A stretch of DNA of 64,000 bases from Streptomyces sp. 378 (GTDB lineage Bacteria > Actinomycetota > Actinomycetes > Streptomycetales > Streptomycetaceae), in contig NZ_JASKMS010000008.1 of NCBI RefSeq assembly GCF_030124145.1, positions 1 to 64,000 on the forward strand. The letters run 5' to 3'. Positions 60,419-64,000 of the stretch are shown here, in pieces (the first letter of the stretch is position 1; the number at the start of each line of letters is the position of its first letter). The notes under the pieces were generated by a model. The model was not told the origin of the DNA, searched no databases, and saw nothing but the letters and a program-made list of their open reading frames with translations. A program made the position numbers and the translations under genes.

Positions 60419-61801
60419 ATGACCGCGTCCGGTCGCTCCGCCACACGACGTCAGATGCTCGCCGGAACGGGCGCCCTGGGCGTCGGAATCGCGTTCTCCG
60501 GCGCCCTGTCCGAACTCTTCACCGGCACCGCCGCCGCACAGGGCCTCGGCCGCACCGGCTACGGCCCGCTCGTCCCCGACCCCGAGGGCGTACTCGACCT
60601 GCCGGAGGGCTTCGGCTACCGGATCCTCTCCCGCGAGGGAGACGAACTCCGCTCCGGCGAGGGCGAGGTCCCCTCCAACCACGACGGCATGTCGGCCTTC
60701 CCCGGCAAGGGCGGCCGCGTCCACCTGGTCCGCAACCACGAGAACCGCGCCAACAGCAGGGTGCCGGTCCCGACGGCCGAGGGTCTCACCTACGACCCGG
60801 CCGCCGAGGGCGGCTGTACGGCGCTGACGCTGGACTCCCACGACCGGGTCCGGTCGGAACGCGTCGCGATCGCCGGTACGGCCGTGAACTGCGCCGGTGG
60901 TCCCACCCCGTGGAACACCTGGCTGACCTGCGAGGAGACCGAGGACAAGGCCGGTGACAACGGTTACACCAAGGACCACGGCTTCATCTTCGAGGTCGAT
61001 CCGGCCGACCCGCACCGCACCGGGGCCGTGCCGCTGACCGCGATGGGCCGCTTCGCGCACGAGGCGATCGCCGTCGATCCCCGACGGGGCGTGGTGTACG
61101 AGACCGAGGACGCCTTCGAGAAGCCCTTCGGCCTCTTCTACCGCTTCCTGCCACAACGCCCGCTGGGCGGACGGGGTTCGCTGCGCGCGGGCGGCCGGCT
61201 CCAGGCCATGCGCGTGCCGGGGGTGCCGGACCTGTCCTCCGTCCAGGACGTCGGCGCCGAGTTCGACCGCGTCGAGTGGGTGGACGTCCCGGACCCGCAG
61301 GCCGCGCGTACGCCGATCCGGTTCCAGGACTTCGGCCGCGGGGGCATCACACACGCGCAGAAACTGGAGGGCTGCTACTGGGGCGGCCGGTCGGTGTACT
61401 TCGTGTCGTCCTTCGCCCGCCGCTCGGACGGTTCGGCCGCCGACCACTTCGGGCAGGTCTGGCGCTACGACCCGGAGTGCCGCCGGCTCACCCTGGTGAT
61501 CGTGTTCGGCCCGGACACCGATGTGCGGTTGCCGGGCGAGTCGCCGGACAACATCTGCCTGGCGCCCAGCGGCGGACTCATGGTGTGCGAGGACGGCAAC
61601 GGCGCCCAGCACGTCTACGGCGTCACCAGGCGGGGCGAGGTCTACGCGATGGCCCGCAACCGGCAGAACATCGGCACCGAGCAGGAGCCCGAGTGGGGCG
61701 AGTTCGCCGGGGTGTGCTTCTCGCCCGACGGCGACACGATGTACGTCAACTGCTACACGCCCGGCACCACGTTCGCGGTGACGGGCCCCTGGCGCCGCTA
61801 G
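60419..61801 (+). CDS. PhoX-like Tat-exported phosphatase (DUF839)
   Basis: A 460-residue protein with a twin-arginine signal (SATRRQMLAGTGAL, then a hydrophobic stretch to TAAAQ near residue 40). The mature part has the PhoX signature VNCAGGPTPWNTWLTCEET, whose Cys binds the Fe/Ca cofactor in known PhoX enzymes, with NHENRANS, AHEAIAVDP and SPDNICLAPSGGLMVCEDGNG. It is therefore a probable secreted alkaline phosphatase. A PPK2 kinase gene lies 85 bp downstream. ATG 60419 with AGGAAGG upstream. Confidence 0.85.
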   Translation: MTASGRSATRRQMLAGTGALGVGIAFSGALSELFTGTAAAQGLGRTGYGPLVPDPEGVLDLPEGFGYRILSREGDELRSGEGEVPSNHDGMSAFPGKGGRVHLVRNHENRANSRVPVPTAEGLTYDPAAEGGCTALTLDSHDRVRSERVAIAGTAVNCAGGPTPWNTWLTCEETEDKAGDNGYTKDHGFIFEVDPADPHRTGAVPLTAMGRFAHEAIAVDPRRGVVYETEDAFEKPFGLFYRFLPQRPLGGRGSLRAGGRLQAMRVPGVPDLSSVQDVGAEFDRVEWVDVPDPQAARTPIRFQDFGRGGITHAQKLEGCYWGGRSVYFVSSFARRSDGSAADHFGQVWRYDPECRRLTLVIVFGPDTDVRLPGESPDNICLAPSGGLMVCEDGNGAQHVYGVTRRGEVYAMARNRQNIGTEQEPEWGEFAGVCFSPDGDTMYVNCYTPGTTFAVTGPWRR

Positions 61802-61885
61802 CCGGGGCCCGGTTGCCGGACGGGGCGCCGGCGAGACCCGTCGTCCCGCTTGACCGGCCAGGCACAAGGACCGCGAGGGGGTCCC

Positions 61886-62743
61886 ATGACACACGAGGAC
61901 AGCACCCCGCTGCGGGACCGGCTCCGCCTCCCGCCGGGGGAGCCGGTCGACCTGCCCCGTTACGACGCCGCCGCCACCCCCGCCGGACCGGACGGCAAGG
62001 CGGCGGGCAGGGCCGCCATGGCCCGCGTCGGCGAGCGGCTGGCCGTCCTCCAGGAGCGGCTGTGGGCGTCGAGCACCAAGGGCGACCGGCGCCGGGTCCT
62101 GCTGGTCCTGCAAGGCATGGACACCAGCGGCAAGGGCGGCACGGTCAAGCACGTCATCGGCCTGCTCAACCCGTCCGGCTGCCGGATCACCGCGTTCAAG
62201 GCGCCCACCGTCGAGGAGCGCGCGCACCCCTTCCTGTGGCGGGTGGAGCAGGCGCTCCCGGCCCACGGCGAGCTGGGCATCTTCGACCGCTCCCACTACG
62301 AGGACGTGCTGATCGCGCGCGTCCGGGAGCTCGCACCCGCCACCGAGCTGGCCCGGCGCTACGAGCAGATCAACCGCTTCGAGCGGTCTCTCGCCGACGA
62401 CGGCGTCACCCTGGTCAAGTGCTTCCTGCACCTCTCCTACGGCGAGCAGCGCCGCCGGCTGCTCAAACGTCTCGACAGGCCGGAGAAGCGCTGGAAGTTC
62501 GCCCCTTCCGACATCGACGACCGTGCCCTGTGGCCCGTGTTCCAGAAGGCCTACGAGATCGCCCTGGGGCGCTGCGGCACCTCGTACGCGCCCTGGTACC
62601 TGATCCCTGCCGATCACAAGTGGTACCGCAACTGGGCGGTCAGCACCCTGCTCCTGGAGCACCTCGAGGAGCTGGATCCGCGGTACCCGAAGGCGGACTT
62701 CGACGTGGACGAGTGCCGCAGACGGCTGCTGGAGCAGACCTGA
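61886..62743 (+). CDS. Polyphosphate kinase 2 family protein
   Basis: A 285-residue PPK2 enzyme that transfers phosphate between polyphosphate and nucleotides. Walker A is QGMDTSGKGGTVKH near residues 75-88 and Walker B is GIFDRSHYEDVLIARV near 131-146. The lid part has KRWKFAPSDIDDR and the C-terminus has WYLIPADHKWYRNWAVS. The length fits single-domain PPK2. It lies downstream of the PhoX-like gene on the same strand, which hints at phosphate metabolism. It converges with the SRPBCC gene. Confidence 0.93.
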   Translation: MTHEDSTPLRDRLRLPPGEPVDLPRYDAAATPAGPDGKAAGRAAMARVGERLAVLQERLWASSTKGDRRRVLLVLQGMDTSGKGGTVKHVIGLLNPSGCRITAFKAPTVEERAHPFLWRVEQALPAHGELGIFDRSHYEDVLIARVRELAPATELARRYEQINRFERSLADDGVTLVKCFLHLSYGEQRRRLLKRLDRPEKRWKFAPSDIDDRALWPVFQKAYEIALGRCGTSYAPWYLIPADHKWYRNWAVSTLLLEHLEELDPRYPKADFDVDECRRRLLEQT

Positions 62744-62752
62744 CCCCTCCGG

Positions 62753-63238
62753 TCAGGCGGCGAGCAGGGCCTCGATCTGGCCGACGGCCTCCTTCAGGCC
62801 CTCCTCCATGCCCATGGTGACCATCTGGTCCATCTGCTCGCGGGAGTCGAACAGGGAGCGCATCTCCATGCGGGTGCCGCCCGCGTGCTCGCTGAGCCGC
62901 ACCCGCACGGAGATGGTCGGCATGTCGTCCTTGGGCTTGCCGTCGTCGTCGGCGAAGCCGTCGGTGAACTCCAGGGCGGTCGGCTCGCTGACCGAGGTGA
63001 TACGCCACCAGCCGCGATGCCGGTCGCCCTCCGGGCCGGTCATGAAGTAGGCGACCTCTCCGCCGGGGGTCAGGTCGTGCTCCTCCACGGTCGCCGGGTA
63101 GGTCGGCGGGCCCCACCAGCGCTCCAGCTGCCGGGGGTCGGCCCACAGCCGCCACACCCGCTCGACCGGGGCGGCGAAGTCGGCGATCAGGGTGAGGGTG
63201 AGGTGGTCGAGGTCCTTGTCGACTCGGGTGACGCTCAT
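62753..63238 (-). CDS. SRPBCC/AHSA1-like protein
   Basis: A 161-residue START-like (SRPBCC) protein with the AHSA1 signature ADFAAPVERVWRLWADPRQLERWWGPPTYP, seen in parts as PVERVWRLWADPRQLERWWG. GGEVAYFMTGPEGDRHRGWW and the C-terminal GMEEGLKEAVGQIEALL helix complete the fold. ATG overlaps the ArsR stop by 4 bp (ATGA). Such ArsR-SRPBCC pairs are common; the bound ligand is unknown. Confidence 0.92.
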   Translation of the reverse strand: MSVTRVDKDLDHLTLTLIADFAAPVERVWRLWADPRQLERWWGPPTYPATVEEHDLTPGGEVAYFMTGPEGDRHRGWWRITSVSEPTALEFTDGFADDDGKPKDDMPTISVRVRLSEHAGGTRMEMRSLFDSREQMDQMVTMGMEEGLKEAVGQIEALLAA

Positions 63239-63609
63239 CGTCCGGGTCCTTCCGTCGGATCGTTCTCTTCGGTTCCGGTGTCCTCGGCGAGCAGCCGGGC
63301 CATGCGGTCGACCCGCCCGCGCCACGCCGACTCGAGTGCGTCCAGGGCCTGTCGCGCGCGGCCCACCGCGTCGGGGTCGGTGCGCACGAGCTGCTCCCGT
63401 CCGCTGCGCTGCTTGGTGACCAGACCCGCCCGTTCCAGCACCGCGACGTGCTTCTGCACGGCGGCGAAGCTCATCGGGTAGGACGCGGCCAGCCGGGACA
63501 CCGACAGCTCGCCGCGCACGCAGCGGCGCAGTATGTCCCGGCGCGTGGTGTCGGCCAGGGCGTGGAACAGCCGGTCCACCGTCTCGTCGCTCAGCTCATC
63601 TACAACCAT
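63235..63609 (-). CDS. ArsR-family transcriptional regulator
   Basis: A 124-residue winged-helix regulator. The HTH is DTTRRDILRRCVRGELSVSRLAASYPMSFAAVQKHVAVLERAGLV, seen as DTTRRDILRRC and SFAAVQKHVAVLERAGLV. There are no cysteine metal-site pairs of the ArsR type, so it belongs to the SdpR-like group that controls SRPBCC partners. The ATG at 63609 overlaps a perfect 8-bp palindrome (63601-63618) that is probably its own operator. First gene of a coupled pair. Confidence 0.93.
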   Translation of the reverse strand: MVVDELSDETVDRLFHALADTTRRDILRRCVRGELSVSRLAASYPMSFAAVQKHVAVLERAGLVTKQRSGREQLVRTDPDAVGRARQALDALESAWRGRVDRMARLLAEDTGTEENDPTEGPGR

Positions 63610-63618
63610 TTGGTTGTA
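63601..63618. promoter_or_regulatory. ArsR operator palindrome over its start codon
   Basis: TACAACCA (63601-63608) and TGGTTGTA (63611-63618) are exact inverted repeats with a 2-base centre, and include the arsR start codon. The position suggests autorepression. Confidence 0.75.
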
Positions 63619-63694
63619 CGTTAGTCCTGCTCGTCCCTTCTGTGAAGCGACCCGCCCGACACTGAAGCGGACGCACGGGGGTACTCGCTGCTCC

Positions 63695-64000
63695 ATGGGC
63701 GAAAAGCGACAGGTCAGCAGCTCGTACTGGCTCGAGACCGCGCCGGACGGTCACCACCCGCCGCTGACGGAGGACCTGGACGTCGACGTGGCGGTGATCG
63801 GTGCCGGGATCGCCGGGCTGTCAACGGCGTGGGAGCTGACACGGGCCGGGCGCAGCGTGGCCGTGCTGGAGGCCGGCCGGGTCGCGGCCGGCGTCACCGG
63901 GCACACCACCGCCAAGGTCACGGCGCTGCACACACTCGTCTACGACAAGCTGCGGCGCACCCGGGGCCCCGAGGGCGCGCGGCTGTACGCGCGGTCCCAG
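63695..64000 (+). CDS. FAD-dependent oxidoreductase, partial at window edge
   Basis: The first 102 residues of a DAO-type oxidoreductase are present; the frame is open at base 64000. It shows the dinucleotide-binding motif VAVIGAGIAGLSTAWEL (about residues 32-48) and VLEAGRVAAGVTGHTTAKVTALH, typical of the group that often has a C-terminal Rieske domain. ATG 63695 diverges from the arsR gene with 85 bp between the starts. The C-terminus and substrate cannot be judged. Confidence 0.85.
   Translation, partial: MGEKRQVSSSYWLETAPDGHHPPLTEDLDVDVAVIGAGIAGLSTAWELTRAGRSVAVLEAGRVAAGVTGHTTAKVTALHTLVYDKLRRTRGPEGARLYARSQ

Overview
The window is 64 kb of very GC-rich actinomycete chromosome, and the gene content points to Streptomyces. 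Diagnostic items are a two-domain geosmin synthase, a complete cvnABCD conservon, a DUF6230-DUF6114 pair, a TetR regulator that looks like a gamma-butyrolactone receptor, an OleD-like macrolide glycosyltransferase, and many secreted or lipid-anchored proteins. I called 57 protein genes, the last cut by the right edge. I saw no rRNA, tRNA or CRISPR array, and by eye found no TTA (bldA-type) codon in any called gene.

Layout. 0.2-11.8 kb: an orphan gvpL/F, DUF4440 and DUF1697 genes, an MMPL exporter, a macrolide glycosyltransferase beside a kinase-fold gene, an exonuclease, a HEPN protein with a PLD-like C-terminus, and what looks like a copper amine oxidase split over two secreted polypeptides. 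11.9-22.1 kb: glycogen-to-trehalose genes glgX, treY and treZ, interrupted by two convergent M14 carboxypeptidase paralogs and an FHA gene. 22.1-25.9 kb: a degenerate phosphotransferase, an M24 peptidase, a metallophosphoesterase with a likely 3' frameshift, and a PDZ protein. 26.0-30.6 kb: a 76-bp tandem array running into the 3' end of geosmin synthase, then a DUF89 protein and the TetR regulator. 30.9-38.0 kb: a subtilase, an AA10 LPMO, small secreted proteins, the DUF6230-DUF6114 pair and a sugar-binding lipoprotein.

38.2-42.0 kb is the cvnABCD conservon. 43.1-46.6 kb is an osmoprotectant (betaine/choline-type) ABC operon with 4-bp overlaps, followed by a 225-bp MITE-like element. At 46.9-51.7 kb an OmpR-type two-component system diverges from a ferric-reductase, flavinylated FMN-binding protein and ApbE operon that would carry electrons across the membrane. 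51.8-56.5 kb holds msrB, murC, a conserved unknown, a RibD-like reductase and zapE. 56.6-62.7 kb holds a secreted unknown, beta-carbonic anhydrase and SulP transporter (bicarbonate handling), a slipin, a Tat-exported PhoX-like phosphatase and a PPK2 kinase. The window ends with an ArsR-SRPBCC pair carrying its own operator and the start of a FAD oxidoreductase gene.

Most of the window is ordinary Streptomyces core-to-accessory sequence. The least ordinary items are the apparent split amine oxidase, the tandem duplications that include the 3' ends of geoA and msrB, a probable CTG start codon, a pseudokinase-like phosphotransferase, and the MITE-like repeat with a partial second copy at base 1.
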